This document shows positions 1-9,005 of a DNA stretch of 64,000 bases, one piece after another (the first letter of the stretch is position 1; every line of letters begins with the position of its first letter). The notes beneath the pieces were generated by a model. It saw only the letters and a program-made list of their open reading frames with translations. It was not told where the DNA came from and searched no databases. Made by a program: the position numbers and the translations under genes. The stretch comes from Microbulbifer celer (GTDB lineage: Bacteria; Pseudomonadota; Gammaproteobacteria; Pseudomonadales; Cellvibrionaceae), in the NCBI RefSeq assembly GCF_020991125.1, contig NZ_CP087715.1, forward strand, positions 3,010,501-3,074,500, written 5' to 3'.

Positions 1-1335
1 TGTGTGGACTGCGGTGGTAACTTTGTGGTCACCGCAGAGGATCCCGCCGGTCCCTGGTCGGATCCGGTGTGGTTGCCGGAAGTGGGAGGGATTGATCCAT
101 CGCTGTTTTTTGACGACGACGGCAAGGCCTATATCCTCAACAACGACGCTCCAGAGGGCGAGCCGTTGTACGAAGGCCACCGGGCAATCTGGGTGCAGGA
201 GTTCGATGCGGAAAATCTGAAGACTACTGGCCCGCGCAAACTGATCGTCAACGGCGGCGTGAACCTGGCAGAAAAGCCAGTGTGGATCGAGGGCCCTCAT
301 TTGCTGCGCCGAAATGGCCAGTTGTACCTGATCGCCGCCGAGGGTGGCACCAGTGTGAACCACTCACAGGTCGTGCTCAAAGGCGAGTCGCCATTCGGGC
401 CTTTTACGCCCTGGGATAAAAACCCCATCCTCACCCAGCGTCATCTCGACCCGGAACGCCAGAACCCGGTGACCTCCGTGGGTCACGCGGATTTCGTACA
501 GGATGCGGAAGATAACTGGTGGGCGGTGTTTCTCGGCACTCGCCCGTATGAAGGAGACTTCTACAATACCGGGCGTGAGACCTTTCTGATGCCGGTAAGC
601 TGGGAAAACGGCTGGCCAGTGATTACCCGCGGCGAGCAGCAGATTCCCACCGTCGGCAAGCGCCCCGCCTTGCCACCCCAACCCGCGGCCCCGGTTCCGA
701 CAACCGGCAATTTCACCCTGCGCGATGAGTTCGATGCACCGGATTTACCCATGCACTGGCTGCAGTTGCGCAATCCATCGCCCTCCCCCTGGTACAGCCT
801 TACGCGGACACCGGGAAGCCTTCAACTCAACCCCACTCCCATCGCTCTGGGCGAGAAAGATAACCCCGCTTTTCTCGCGCGCCGACAGCAGCACCTGCAG
901 GCTACTGCCACAACCCAGATGCGCTATCACCCTCAACAGAAGGGTGACCGCGCTGGCATGGCGGTTTTCCAGAACAGTGAGCACTTCTACTTTTTCGGGG
1001 TGACCGGCAATGCAGACGGCGGTTCCGATCTGATTGTCAGTCGCCGCAACGGCGGGGGAAATCCACAGGGACAAACCATTGCCCGCAATGCACTGACAAC
1101 CGAGGCCGGGGAACTAACAAATATCCAGCTGCGCGTCACCGCCCGCGGCTCGGAATACGACTTCCACTACCGCCTCGAAGATGAAAAGCCCTGGCAGCCG
1201 CTGCTGCTGGCAGCGGATGGCCGGGTTGTGAGTACACGCAATGCCGGCGGCTTTGTGGGCGCAGTAATCGGGCTGCACGCCTTTAGCGCGAAAGCAGGCG
1301 CGAAAACCACGGAGGCCGATAGCAAGGAAGGCTGA
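1..1335 (+). CDS. GH43-family glycoside hydrolase, 5' end missing
   Basis: The reading frame is open at the window edge, so the N-terminus and the catalytic base Asp lie outside; 444 residues are visible. The visible part begins with the five-bladed propeller signature CGGNFVVTA, followed by GGIDPSLFFDDDG (Asp near visible residue 32, the pKa modulator position) and WIEGPH (Glu near residue 97, the usual general acid). After about residue 235 comes a beta-sandwich of the XynB C-terminal type found in GH43 beta-xylosidases and arabinofuranosidases. The family hydrolyses arabinoxylan or xylo-oligosaccharide side groups; exact specificity cannot be read here. No signal peptide can be judged. It precedes the MalT-type regulator by about 140 bp on the same strand. 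I am sure of the family and unsure of the substrate. Confidence 0.85.
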   Translation, partial: CVDCGGNFVVTAEDPAGPWSDPVWLPEVGGIDPSLFFDDDGKAYILNNDAPEGEPLYEGHRAIWVQEFDAENLKTTGPRKLIVNGGVNLAEKPVWIEGPHLLRRNGQLYLIAAEGGTSVNHSQVVLKGESPFGPFTPWDKNPILTQRHLDPERQNPVTSVGHADFVQDAEDNWWAVFLGTRPYEGDFYNTGRETFLMPVSWENGWPVITRGEQQIPTVGKRPALPPQPAAPVPTTGNFTLRDEFDAPDLPMHWLQLRNPSPSPWYSLTRTPGSLQLNPTPIALGEKDNPAFLARRQQHLQATATTQMRYHPQQKGDRAGMAVFQNSEHFYFFGVTGNADGGSDLIVSRRNGGGNPQGQTIARNALTTEAGELTNIQLRVTARGSEYDFHYRLEDEKPWQPLLLAADGRVVSTRNAGGFVGAVIGLHAFSAKAGAKTTEADSKEG

Positions 1336-1340
1336 GCGAC

Positions 1341-1360
1341 TCCTCCCCCCCGGGGGAGGA
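1341..1360. promoter_or_regulatory. GC-rich palindrome resembling two inverted MalT boxes
   Basis: TCCTCCCCC and GGGGGAGGA form a perfect 9-bp inverted repeat with a 2-bp centre. Each arm differs by one base from the known MalT box GGGGA(T/G)GAGG. It lies six bases after the GH43 stop and 119 bp before the MalT-type regulator, so it may be an autoregulatory site. With no T-tract and a loop too small for RNA it is a poor terminator. The role is inferred. Confidence 0.35.
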
Positions 1361-1478
1361 CGCGGACCGAACGGGGGGCTGGCACACTAAAGTTGTACAA
1401 TTGCGCCTCCCGGGGTTCCAGCGTGGTATTACTTGAGTGTGGGAACCCCGGCCCAAGCCATGCTGATCGGTCAACGCC

Positions 1479-4226
1479 ATGCTCCTAGCCTCCAAGTACA
1501 GCCTCCCCGACTGCCCGGAACACACGCTCCAGCGCCCGCGATTGCTGGGATTGCTGGAGCAAAGCCAGAGCGACCAACTGGTACTGGTGACTGCGCCGGC
1601 GGGCTACGGCAAAACCACCCTGGTGGCCTCCTGGGCGGCGGAACAGCGCAATCCAGTAGCCTGGTATTCCATCGACAGCGGCGATAACGAACCCGGGCAG
1701 TTCTGTCGCTACCTGGTGGAAAGTGTGCACCGCGCCACTGGTAACGGCGTGCCGGAAACCTGTCGCATGCTCGCGGCACAGCAGGTCCCGGACCCGGCCC
1801 TGATCATCAGCCAGCTGCTCTCGGAGCTGCGCCACCTTCCCAGCGAACTGCGCATCGTCCTCGACGACTACCACCAGATCGACAACCCCGAAGTCCACGA
1901 CGCTGCGCGTTTTCTGCTGCGCCACGCACCGGCGGGGATCGGCGTGGTGATCACCAGCCGCAGCCAACCGCCCCTGGGGCTCGGCAACCTGCGCCTGCAG
2001 GACCGCCTGCTGGAACTCGGTACCGACGAGCTGGCATTGTCGGTAGAGGAAACCACCCAACTCCTCGCCCGCCGGCTGCCCTTTACCCTCGGCAGCGATC
2101 GCGTTGCCCAGCTGCACCAGCTGTCGGAAGGCTGGCCGCCGGCGATCCAGATGTTCGCACTCTCGGTGCGCAACCGCGAAGAAGTGGACCGCTATCTCGG
2201 CGAACTGGAACAGGGCCACGGCCATATTCTCGATTACTTGGCCGAAGAAGTACTGGAACGGCTAGACCCGCCGCTGCGCAAACTGCTCGCCAGCACCTCC
2301 ATCCTCACTCGCGTCAACGGCACCCTCGCCGAGCGCCTCAGCGGCCAGGAGGGCGGCCAGCAGCAACTGGAACTGGCGGCCAGCCGCGGGCTGTTTTTAC
2401 AGGCGCTGGATTCCAGCCGCCAGTGGTTCCGCTTTCACCCGGTATTTGCGCGCTTTCTGCAACGCCAACTGTCAGAGCGGCAGCAGCGCGAGCAACTGCA
2501 CCAGATTGCCAGTGATACCTGGCTGGAGCTGGGGCAACCGTTGGAGGCCCTGCGCCACGCACTGGCCGCCGAAGACCGCGAGCGGGTACACAACCTGATC
2601 GCCGATCAGGGCGAGCAGTTCCTGCGCGAGGGACAATTCCGGGTGCTGAACGACAGCCTCAACTGGCTCGGCGAAGATGCGCTGAAACGCTACGCCCCCT
2701 TTACCCTGCTGGCCGCACGCCTGGCCCGAGACAGCTTCGATTACGCGCGCTGCAACAAACTGCTCGCCGCCAGTGAAAGCTGGCTGCAGCGGGAAGATCC
2801 GGATCAGTGGGAATCCTATGAAGGCGCCTTTGCCGCCATGCGCGCACAGGTGTCCGTGGCCCGGGGACAGATCCTCAAGGCCAAGGAATATGCCCAGGAA
2901 GCCCTCGACCTGCTGCCACCGGAACAGGACAACGAACGTATCGCCGCGCAGCTAGTGATCGGCGAAACCAGTTTCTGCCTCGGCGAACTGGATCAGGCCA
3001 GCCGCCATATGGAAGCGGTGGAAAAAATCACCCTCGCGCGCAAGGATATTCCCAGTGCCGCCTGGACCCTGTGCCAGCAGAGCGAAATCGCCTTTGCCCG
3101 CGGGCTGCTGAAAAAAGCCGCTGCGCTACATGCGCGCGCCCAGCGCCTGGTGGAAGAGCACCACCTGACCGGCCTGCCCATTTCTGAATTTGTATGCCGC
3201 CTGCAGGGACAACTGCAGTGGGAAGCCTGCGACCTGGACGGCGCGGCGGAATCCGCCCGACGCGGCATGCAGATCAATCGCAAGGTCGGCGAGCGCTGGC
3301 TGCTGCCGGAATACACCCTGCTGCTGAAAGTGGCGGTGGCCCGCGGGGACAAAGACGAGGCCATTGAATGGCTGGAGCGGGTGGATCACCTGCTCACCGA
3401 TGAGCGCTACCATCGCGACTGGATCGCCAATGCCGACGCCGCCCGCATGCGCGTGTGGCGCGCACTGGGCAATACCGAGGCCATCGCCACCTGGCAGGAA
3501 CAGGCGGTGCCGGTGGCGGACCGCCCCAGCAACCATTTCGAACAGTGCCACGGGCGCAACCATGTGCGCGCGCTGATCGAACTGCATCGCTGGTCCGACG
3601 CCAACCGCCTGCTGAGCCGTCTGCTCTCGGTTTCCGAAACCTGCGGTCTGTTCACCGATCAATTGCGCAATCGCGTACTGGCCGCCCATCTCGCCTGGTT
3701 GCGGGAGCGCCGGGAGCAAGCGCTAAAACATATCCACACCGCCCTCGGCCAATTATTGGAAAGCGATCTCACCGCCAGTGCACTGCAGATCGGCAAACCC
3801 CTGATCGTAATATTAAAAGCCGCCCTGGAAGAAAAAGAGAAAGCAGAAGAAAAAGGGGGAGAACAGGCCCTGGACGACGCCCGCGCGGACAAGGCCCGCG
3901 AGCTGATCAAACTGGCTCAGCAACAGCCGGAGCTGGGCGGTGGCATCCGGATCGAACTGGATGAGACCATCGTGCGCGAAATCCTCGCCAGCGACGACCT
4001 GCCGGACTTCCTGCGTCACTCCCCACTCACTCCGCGGGAGTGGCAGGTCCTGAACGCCATTCACTCCGGTCTCTCCAACGAGCGTATCGCCAGACACTTC
4101 AAGGTCGCCCCCAGCACCATCAAGACGCATATCCGCAGTCTGTACCAGAAACTGGATGTGAAAGATCGCCAGCAGGCGATTGCGCTGGCGGAGCAGCTAT
4201 TGCGGTCGGTGCAGGACCAGCCCTAG
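1479..4226 (+). CDS. MalT-type LuxR family ATP-dependent transcriptional activator
   Basis: This 915-residue protein has the full MalT/LAL layout and nearly the length of E. coli MalT (901). There is a Walker A loop APAGYGKTT near residue 40, a Walker B segment IVLDDYH near 130, a long helical TPR-like sensor region (about 420-780), and a C-terminal LuxR helix-turn-helix beginning LTPREWQVLNAIHSGLSN and containing APSTIKTHIRSLYQKL. In the family, ATP and an inducing sugar (maltotriose for MalT) drive oligomerisation and binding to MalT boxes. MalT-box-like sites lie upstream of this gene and of the GH13 alpha-glucosidase at 6731, so that gene is the obvious candidate target. The inducer is unknown. 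The ATG at 1479 places the N-terminus where the family begins. Confidence 0.9.
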   Translation: MLLASKYSLPDCPEHTLQRPRLLGLLEQSQSDQLVLVTAPAGYGKTTLVASWAAEQRNPVAWYSIDSGDNEPGQFCRYLVESVHRATGNGVPETCRMLAAQQVPDPALIISQLLSELRHLPSELRIVLDDYHQIDNPEVHDAARFLLRHAPAGIGVVITSRSQPPLGLGNLRLQDRLLELGTDELALSVEETTQLLARRLPFTLGSDRVAQLHQLSEGWPPAIQMFALSVRNREEVDRYLGELEQGHGHILDYLAEEVLERLDPPLRKLLASTSILTRVNGTLAERLSGQEGGQQQLELAASRGLFLQALDSSRQWFRFHPVFARFLQRQLSERQQREQLHQIASDTWLELGQPLEALRHALAAEDRERVHNLIADQGEQFLREGQFRVLNDSLNWLGEDALKRYAPFTLLAARLARDSFDYARCNKLLAASESWLQREDPDQWESYEGAFAAMRAQVSVARGQILKAKEYAQEALDLLPPEQDNERIAAQLVIGETSFCLGELDQASRHMEAVEKITLARKDIPSAAWTLCQQSEIAFARGLLKKAAALHARAQRLVEEHHLTGLPISEFVCRLQGQLQWEACDLDGAAESARRGMQINRKVGERWLLPEYTLLLKVAVARGDKDEAIEWLERVDHLLTDERYHRDWIANADAARMRVWRALGNTEAIATWQEQAVPVADRPSNHFEQCHGRNHVRALIELHRWSDANRLLSRLLSVSETCGLFTDQLRNRVLAAHLAWLRERREQALKHIHTALGQLLESDLTASALQIGKPLIVILKAALEEKEKAEEKGGEQALDDARADKARELIKLAQQQPELGGGIRIELDETIVREILASDDLPDFLRHSPLTPREWQVLNAIHSGLSNERIARHFKVAPSTIKTHIRSLYQKLDVKDRQQAIALAEQLLRSVQDQP

Positions 4227-4238
4227 TTCGTTACACCA

Positions 4239-4253
4239 CACTAGTGGTCCATG
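4239..4253. repeat. Fragment of a MITE terminal repeat
   Basis: The 15-base sequence CACTAGTGGTCCATG is identical to 58565-58579, the left end of the MITE-like element there. It directly abuts the REP-like repeat that follows. No second end is visible, so it is a solo end or a decayed copy. Confidence 0.5.
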
Positions 4254-4336
4254 GTGGATGCGCTGCGCTTATCCACCTTACTTATGCAATCAACACGATC
4301 GTACCGTAGGGGAGATAAGCGCAGCGCATCTACCAT
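4251..4336. repeat. REP-like inverted repeat between convergent genes
   Basis: Two 23-bp arms (4251-4273 and 4314-4336) are reverse complements with a single mismatch, separated by 40 bp. The core is GATGCGCTGCGCTTATC. Each arm can also partly fold on itself. The left arm and its next bases recur as a 24-bp perfect match at 28299-28322, which marks it as a dispersed repeat. Lying between the convergent MalT-type gene and the gene ending at 4339, it could act as a bidirectional terminator or mRNA stabiliser. Confidence 0.7.
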
Positions 4337-4338
4337 CA

Positions 4339-5241
4339 TCAGCCCCCGGCTTGCAGCGCGTTCTGCCCTTCCGGCGCGGCGGAAGTCTCAGGTGGGTAGA
4401 TATTGGTGGGCCATTTCAGCGGCGCGAATTCTTTGCACAACTGCATATTGCCGACTTCGGCTTTGACTTTGTCGACCTTGGCCTGGGTTTCCGGGCCGAG
4501 TTCCAGGGTGATGCTGTTGAATATGTCTTCCTGAAGTTTTTCAATCGGCGATATATCGAATGTGGGACGGTGTTCAGAATCGAAACTGTGATATCGCCGC
4601 TCAAAACAAACTTCAACAAAATGTTCCTCGGTTATCGGGAACACAAAAACATGCTCCGGGCGGATCAGTTTCTCCGGGTCTGCGCCACGACTGATTTTGA
4701 AGCTGGCACTGGGAACGGGTAAATGCGAATGACGCTGCCAATCTACGGGGCCATGAAAACGCGGAATATGGGCAAGCTCATTTTCCCAGTTGTGGTGCCC
4801 GTAGCGCTCGTTTAAATAGCGCATCAAGACCACTTCAAAGGCCCTGGGGTTAAAAAAAGATAAGTTCTCAAATCTGTGTTCATCAAAGCGGCCAATGACA
4901 CTCACACTGAGAATCAACTCCCCCTTACACCCGCTCATCCACGGCCCGTAGAACGCCCACAAGCGCCTCAATACACAGTTGATACCCCAGTGTGAATTCG
5001 CCATCACCCCCTGTCCATATCGGCTCAGGCGAGGATCAATCAACACGTCATGCCCCGGCAGAATTCTTGTCTGCTTTACCGAACGGCGCAACGGCCTATG
5101 CCTGGGAGCACGCAAATTCAGGCGGCTGCCGCCAAGTACCAAAGTGGTTTCAGGCGAACTGGAAAACGATGGCCCCCGAGGCGTGCAATAAGCATCCCGG
5201 CGCCGCCACTCCAGCGGGAGGTATTTGAATAGATTACGCAT
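4339..5241 (-). CDS. Hypothetical protein, second gene of a two-gene unit
   Basis: A protein of 300 residues that I do not recognise. It is soluble, rich in Arg, His and aromatic residues, with no signal peptide and no clear membrane segment. Visible features are a basic N-terminal third, a block around RFDEHRFENLSFFNPRAFEV, and a charged helical C-terminal stretch (EKLQEDIFNSITLELGPETQ). The ATG at 5241 is preferred over a TTG at 5253. Its start lies only about 8 bp downstream of the stop of the gene at 5250-6437, so the two are almost certainly co-transcribed and may work as partners. A cognate or immunity-type partner is one possibility; there is no direct evidence for it. Confidence 0.65.
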   Translation of the reverse strand: MRNLFKYLPLEWRRRDAYCTPRGPSFSSSPETTLVLGGSRLNLRAPRHRPLRRSVKQTRILPGHDVLIDPRLSRYGQGVMANSHWGINCVLRRLWAFYGPWMSGCKGELILSVSVIGRFDEHRFENLSFFNPRAFEVVLMRYLNERYGHHNWENELAHIPRFHGPVDWQRHSHLPVPSASFKISRGADPEKLIRPEHVFVFPITEEHFVEVCFERRYHSFDSEHRPTFDISPIEKLQEDIFNSITLELGPETQAKVDKVKAEVGNMQLCKEFAPLKWPTNIYPPETSAAPEGQNALQAGG

Positions 5242-5249
5242 AACGCCCC

Positions 5250-6437
5250 TCAACGTCTGAAATGGTGTCCAAAACTTTCCGCAGCACTTTTACCCAGCGC
5301 ATGGACGACTCCGACCCCACCGATGGCGGTAGCAATGCCACCTACAACCAACCCAGCCTGCCCGCCAATGGCTGCAGCCAAAACACCCACCGGTGCGGCC
5401 ACCTTGAGGCCGCCGTTCAGCCAGGCCTCAGCGTGGTAACCTTTGTTGTAGGGATCATCTTGATTTCTCAGCCTTAATCCAGCCACGCCAAACTGACTAA
5501 GTGCACCGCGCGCACTCAACCCGGTATCAGCAATACGTTCATTTAAACGCATCTGTAGCTGGTGGGCTAACTTCAGTGCTTTTGCAGGCGATGTGCGCGG
5601 CTTGTGGAAGTAAACGGTATGACTTTCCAGGCTGATCCCTTTATCCACCAATATCTGCATCGCCTGGGTCAACACCGCGGAACCGCCGAAATCTGCGGCC
5701 CATACCACGCCCTCTATATCCCGAGCCGCCGCCATGGAACTGGCTAACAGCACTGCAGATGCGCGACTGTTTGCCACCGACAGAGGGTTATAACTGAAAA
5801 GCCCTCCCAGTCGCGCTTTGCCTGGTGTGAAATGCAGATCCGCACCACTCTCGGGGACTTGGGCGGCCCCCAATCCAAGATGCTTCATGGTTCTGGGAAG
5901 CGTATCTTCAACAGCGTCGTCTGCACTACTAAATTGGGCGTCTGCGACTGTAACTAATCGCCCTCGTTGAGGAAGAATCTTGCTATCTGCAACATAGGTT
6001 GACGACCACGAGTTATGACCGCGGCCGGTTGAAACACGATAGAGCCCCAAACGGGTGCCCTCTTCACCCGGTGCCGCCAAATCATAGTAATGTGCATCCA
6101 GGTCCAGCTCCATAATACAAAACTGGTCATTCATCCAACGTACCACCGTCGCCTTCAGTCCCGGCAGAAAGACATAATACTTCTCACTGCCACTGGAGCG
6201 CTCGCGTTCACCGGGACGTACGTATACGTTGTTTTTCCCCAGCATACCGGTGGTCAGCGCATTCAGTTCTTTGACCGCGATCCGTGCCCAGTGGTGGTTG
6301 CGCTGGGCGGCCTGTTGCAGGCGGTCGTAGACCGGTTGTAACTCGGGCCTGCAGCGGATTGGCTTGCCTGCGTTGCGCCCGGCGATAAGAGGAAAGTTCT
6401 GGGGGGTGTGCTGAAGAGGATTATGTGGTGTGGTCAT
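5250..6437 (-). CDS. Hypothetical protein with a glycine-rich hydrophobic C-terminus
   Basis: A protein of 395 residues that I do not recognise. The N-terminal two thirds look globular and soluble. Near the C-terminus is a long hydrophobic, glycine- and alanine-rich stretch (VAAPVGVLAAAIGGQAGLVV, then GGIATAIGGVGVVHALG), which could form one or two membrane helices or a glycine-zipper. A segment GVVWAADFGGSAVLTQAMQI hints at a Rossmann-like or hydrolase-like core but shows no convincing catalytic set. AAGGA lies six bases before the ATG at 6437. It is followed almost without gap by the gene ending at 4339. The pair sits between the MalT-type regulator and the GH13 gene but runs on the opposite strand, so a role in sugar use is doubtful. 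Confidence 0.65.
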   Translation of the reverse strand: MTTPHNPLQHTPQNFPLIAGRNAGKPIRCRPELQPVYDRLQQAAQRNHHWARIAVKELNALTTGMLGKNNVYVRPGERERSSGSEKYYVFLPGLKATVVRWMNDQFCIMELDLDAHYYDLAAPGEEGTRLGLYRVSTGRGHNSWSSTYVADSKILPQRGRLVTVADAQFSSADDAVEDTLPRTMKHLGLGAAQVPESGADLHFTPGKARLGGLFSYNPLSVANSRASAVLLASSMAAARDIEGVVWAADFGGSAVLTQAMQILVDKGISLESHTVYFHKPRTSPAKALKLAHQLQMRLNERIADTGLSARGALSQFGVAGLRLRNQDDPYNKGYHAEAWLNGGLKVAAPVGVLAAAIGGQAGLVVGGIATAIGGVGVVHALGKSAAESFGHHFRR

Positions 6438-6638
6438 GGATTCCTTGCCGTCTTTTCAATTCCCTGTGAAAGACTCAGAATCATAAAGAGCGGTAAATCG
6501 GCCTTCAAGGAACAGCACCGATTATTGCGTGTACGGTGGTACCAGTTTGGGAAGGGAGGCCGTCGATGTTGCCTTTCTCATCCCGCTTCCCCCAACGCAC
6601 GAGACCACTCAGTCACAACACCCCCTGAAAGCCCGCTC

Positions 6639-6663
6639 CCTCCACCCCTTGCGGGGGAGGAGG
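6639..6663. promoter_or_regulatory. Pair of inverted MalT-box-like sites upstream of GH13
   Basis: GGGGAGGAGG at 6654-6663 matches the MalT box GGGGA(T/G)GAGG exactly. CCTCCACCCC at 6639-6648 is the inverse with one mismatch. They sit 68-92 bp before the ATG of the alpha-glucosidase, a reasonable distance for an activator, in the divergent region with the gene at 5250-6437. The sequence match is direct; binding by the regulator at 1479-4226 is inferred. Confidence 0.5.
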
Positions 6664-6730
6664 TAAGCGGTCCACGGCATCGCCATACTCCACCCTAACC
6701 TAATAAACAGCAATCCAGCGGACTCAAGGT

Positions 6731-8398
6731 ATGAGCGGTAACACTATCAGTGAGCACAATGGCGAATGGTGGCGCAATTGCGTCATCTACCAGATCTATC
6801 CACGCAGCTTCTGCGATGCCAATGGTGATGGCATCGGCGATCTGCAGGGGATCTGCCAGAAGCTCGAGTATGTGAAATCCCTGGGCGTGGACGCCATCTG
6901 GATTTCCCCTTTCTTCAAATCCCCCATGGCGGACTTCGGCTACGATGTATCGGACTACCGCGATGTCGACCCGATTTTCGGTAACCTGGACGATTTTGAC
7001 CGGGTCATCGAAACCGCCCATACACTGGGCCTGAAGGTCATCATCGACCAGATCCTGAGCCACGCCTCCGACCAGCACCCCTGGTTTGAGGAGAGCCGAT
7101 CCAGCCGCGACAACCCCAAGGCGGACTGGTTTGTGTGGGCGGATGCCAACCCCGATGGCAGCGCACCCAATAACTGGATGTCCAACTTTGGCGGCAGCGC
7201 GTGGCGCTGGTGCACCCGTCGCCGTCAGTACTACCTGACCAACTTCCTCAAGGAGCAGCCGGACCTGAATCTGCACAATCCGGAAGTTCAGGAACAGTTG
7301 CTGGCGGACCTGAAATTCTGGCTCGATCGCGGGGTCGACGGCTTCCGCCTGGATGCGATCAACCACGCGTTCCACAACCCGTCGCTGGAAAACAATCCGC
7401 CGCGTCCGCTGAAGCTGGACGACAACGGTCTGCCGCCGGTGAACACCTACGAGCACCAGTGGCATATCCACGACAAATCCCAGCCGGAAAACCTGGTCTT
7501 CCTGCAGCGCGTACGCGCGCTGATGGATCAGTACCCCGGCTCCACCACCGTGGGCGAGGTGGGCGATGACAACACCCACAAGATCATGGCGGACTACACC
7601 ACCGAGAACCGCCTGCACATGGCTTACTCCTTTGACCTGTTGTCGGAAGATTGCAGTGCAGAGTTCCTGCGGGAAACCCTGGAAAAGAACCGCCGCGTTA
7701 TTGAGGAAGGCTGGCCCTGCTGGTCCATCTCCAACCACGATGTGCCGCGCTCCTTCAGCCGCTGGAACAAGGGCTTCGACCGCGAGACCGCGCTGGCCCG
7801 CGCCCCGCTGTTCCTGCTGATGCAGCTGATGTTGCGCGGCAGTGTGTGCCTGTACCAGGGCGAGGAACTGGGTCTGCCGGAAGCGGAGGTGGCGTTCGAG
7901 GATCTGCAGGACCCTTACGGCATCAACCTGTGGCCGGAGTTCAAGGGCCGCGACGGTTGCCGCACCCCCATGCCCTGGTTCAATGGTGGCGAGGTCAACG
8001 CGGGGTTCTCCAGGGCAAAACCCTGGCTGCCGGTAGCGGAAGAGCACTATCACCTTGCGGTTTCCGTACAGGAAGACGACAAGCACTCGATGCTGAACCG
8101 GTTCCGCGCGTTGCTGGACTGGCACGCCGCGCTGTCGCCGGCACTGGCCACTGCCGAGCAGAACATTGTCGATACCGGCGATGACCTGCTGGTGTTCGAG
8201 CGCAGTGTTCAAGATCAAGGGGTCGAACAGGAACGCTATTTTGTAGCCCTGAACCTGGGTCAGACGGCAGCGGAATACACTCTGCCGGCACCGTTTGTGG
8301 GCGCCGAAGACATCACCCCAGCGGGTTTTTCCGGCAGTGTGGACGGCAATCTACTCACCCTGCCGGTCGCTGGCGCGCGGGTTTTTCGTCACAGTTAA
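6731..8398 (+). CDS. GH13 alpha-glucosidase / alpha-amylase family enzyme
   Basis: This 555-residue protein has the classic GH13 regions: an N-terminal WWRNCVIYQIYPRSF start of the (beta/alpha)8 barrel, the region GFRLDA with nucleophile Asp near 208, VGEVGDD with acid/base Glu near 276, and SNHDVPRS as the transition-state stabiliser region. There is no signal peptide, so it acts in the cytoplasm. Length and order fit oligo-alpha-glucosidases that release glucose from short alpha-glucosides such as maltose or isomaltose. Which linkage is preferred cannot be settled. MalT-box-like sites upstream and the MalT-type gene 2.5 kb away support a maltodextrin or alpha-glucoside role. Confidence 0.9.
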   Translation: MSGNTISEHNGEWWRNCVIYQIYPRSFCDANGDGIGDLQGICQKLEYVKSLGVDAIWISPFFKSPMADFGYDVSDYRDVDPIFGNLDDFDRVIETAHTLGLKVIIDQILSHASDQHPWFEESRSSRDNPKADWFVWADANPDGSAPNNWMSNFGGSAWRWCTRRRQYYLTNFLKEQPDLNLHNPEVQEQLLADLKFWLDRGVDGFRLDAINHAFHNPSLENNPPRPLKLDDNGLPPVNTYEHQWHIHDKSQPENLVFLQRVRALMDQYPGSTTVGEVGDDNTHKIMADYTTENRLHMAYSFDLLSEDCSAEFLRETLEKNRRVIEEGWPCWSISNHDVPRSFSRWNKGFDRETALARAPLFLLMQLMLRGSVCLYQGEELGLPEAEVAFEDLQDPYGINLWPEFKGRDGCRTPMPWFNGGEVNAGFSRAKPWLPVAEEHYHLAVSVQEDDKHSMLNRFRALLDWHAALSPALATAEQNIVDTGDDLLVFERSVQDQGVEQERYFVALNLGQTAAEYTLPAPFVGAEDITPAGFSGSVDGNLLTLPVAGARVFRHS

Positions 8399-9005
8399 GC
8401 GTTAATTGATGAGTCCAATGCCAATGATCGGGCTCAGTTGAAAATTTGGCGGTTACTTTATCGAGCGGGCCGAACCGAGGCCCACGAGCGTACTCAAACC
8501 TGTACCTCTCGATAAAAACGTCGATTTGGTTGCTCTCTCGTCAAAGCAAGTATCCAGACCCCTTCTGGATTTTCAGGCCGGCTGTTTAGCCGGCCTTTTT
8601 TCTGCCCCCCGCCGGCTCTCCACCAACACCATCCAGGAACATTTCCCCTTTGCAATAAGCCGAATTCGGCTCATTCCATTTAAATGTAATAGGCGCCAAA
8701 GCCTAACCCTACCATGCCTCTCACTTGCCACAGGTGCATCTCTCGAAGTTCGCTGGAAGCTTACTCGAGCCTTGCGCGAACCTAGAGAGATCCACTCTGA
8801 GGCGGGCTCATCCCGCGGCCAAACCGGGACACACCGGCGCGCCGCATTGGGGAAATTCAAAGGTACTGTTTGTGCACGTCCGGTGCAGGACCTCGCTCGT
8901 CCTGAATTTGACCGGAAATTCGGCTACACGGCCAACCCAACAATGGGTAACCGAAGCCAGCACACAACGGCCTGCAATTGGCTCGCAAGAGCAGATGAGG
9001 TACGC
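8399..9005. other. 607-bp intergenic region with structured repeats
   Basis: No convincing gene is visible. It contains an inverted pair TTTATCGAG (8457-8465) and CTCGATAAA (8509-8517), a small stem CCAGA/TCTGG at about 8554-8568, and the terminator at 8575-8601 about 175 bp after the GH13 stop. The part after 8602 should hold the promoter of the L,D-transpeptidase; I could not fix its -35 and -10 boxes. A short structured transcript ending at the terminator is possible. Confidence 0.4.
8575..8601 (+). terminator. Rho-independent terminator
   Basis: AGGCCGGCT (8575-8583) pairs perfectly with AGCCGGCCT (8588-8596) across a 4-base loop and is followed by a run of six T. It ends the GH13 transcript or an unannotated short RNA upstream. 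Confidence 0.85.

Noticed and set aside
6695..8218. Long open frame opposite the GH13 gene (507 codons)
   Set aside because: It is the complement of a clear GH13 enzyme with all catalytic motifs; its translation shows no domain and reflects high GC third positions.
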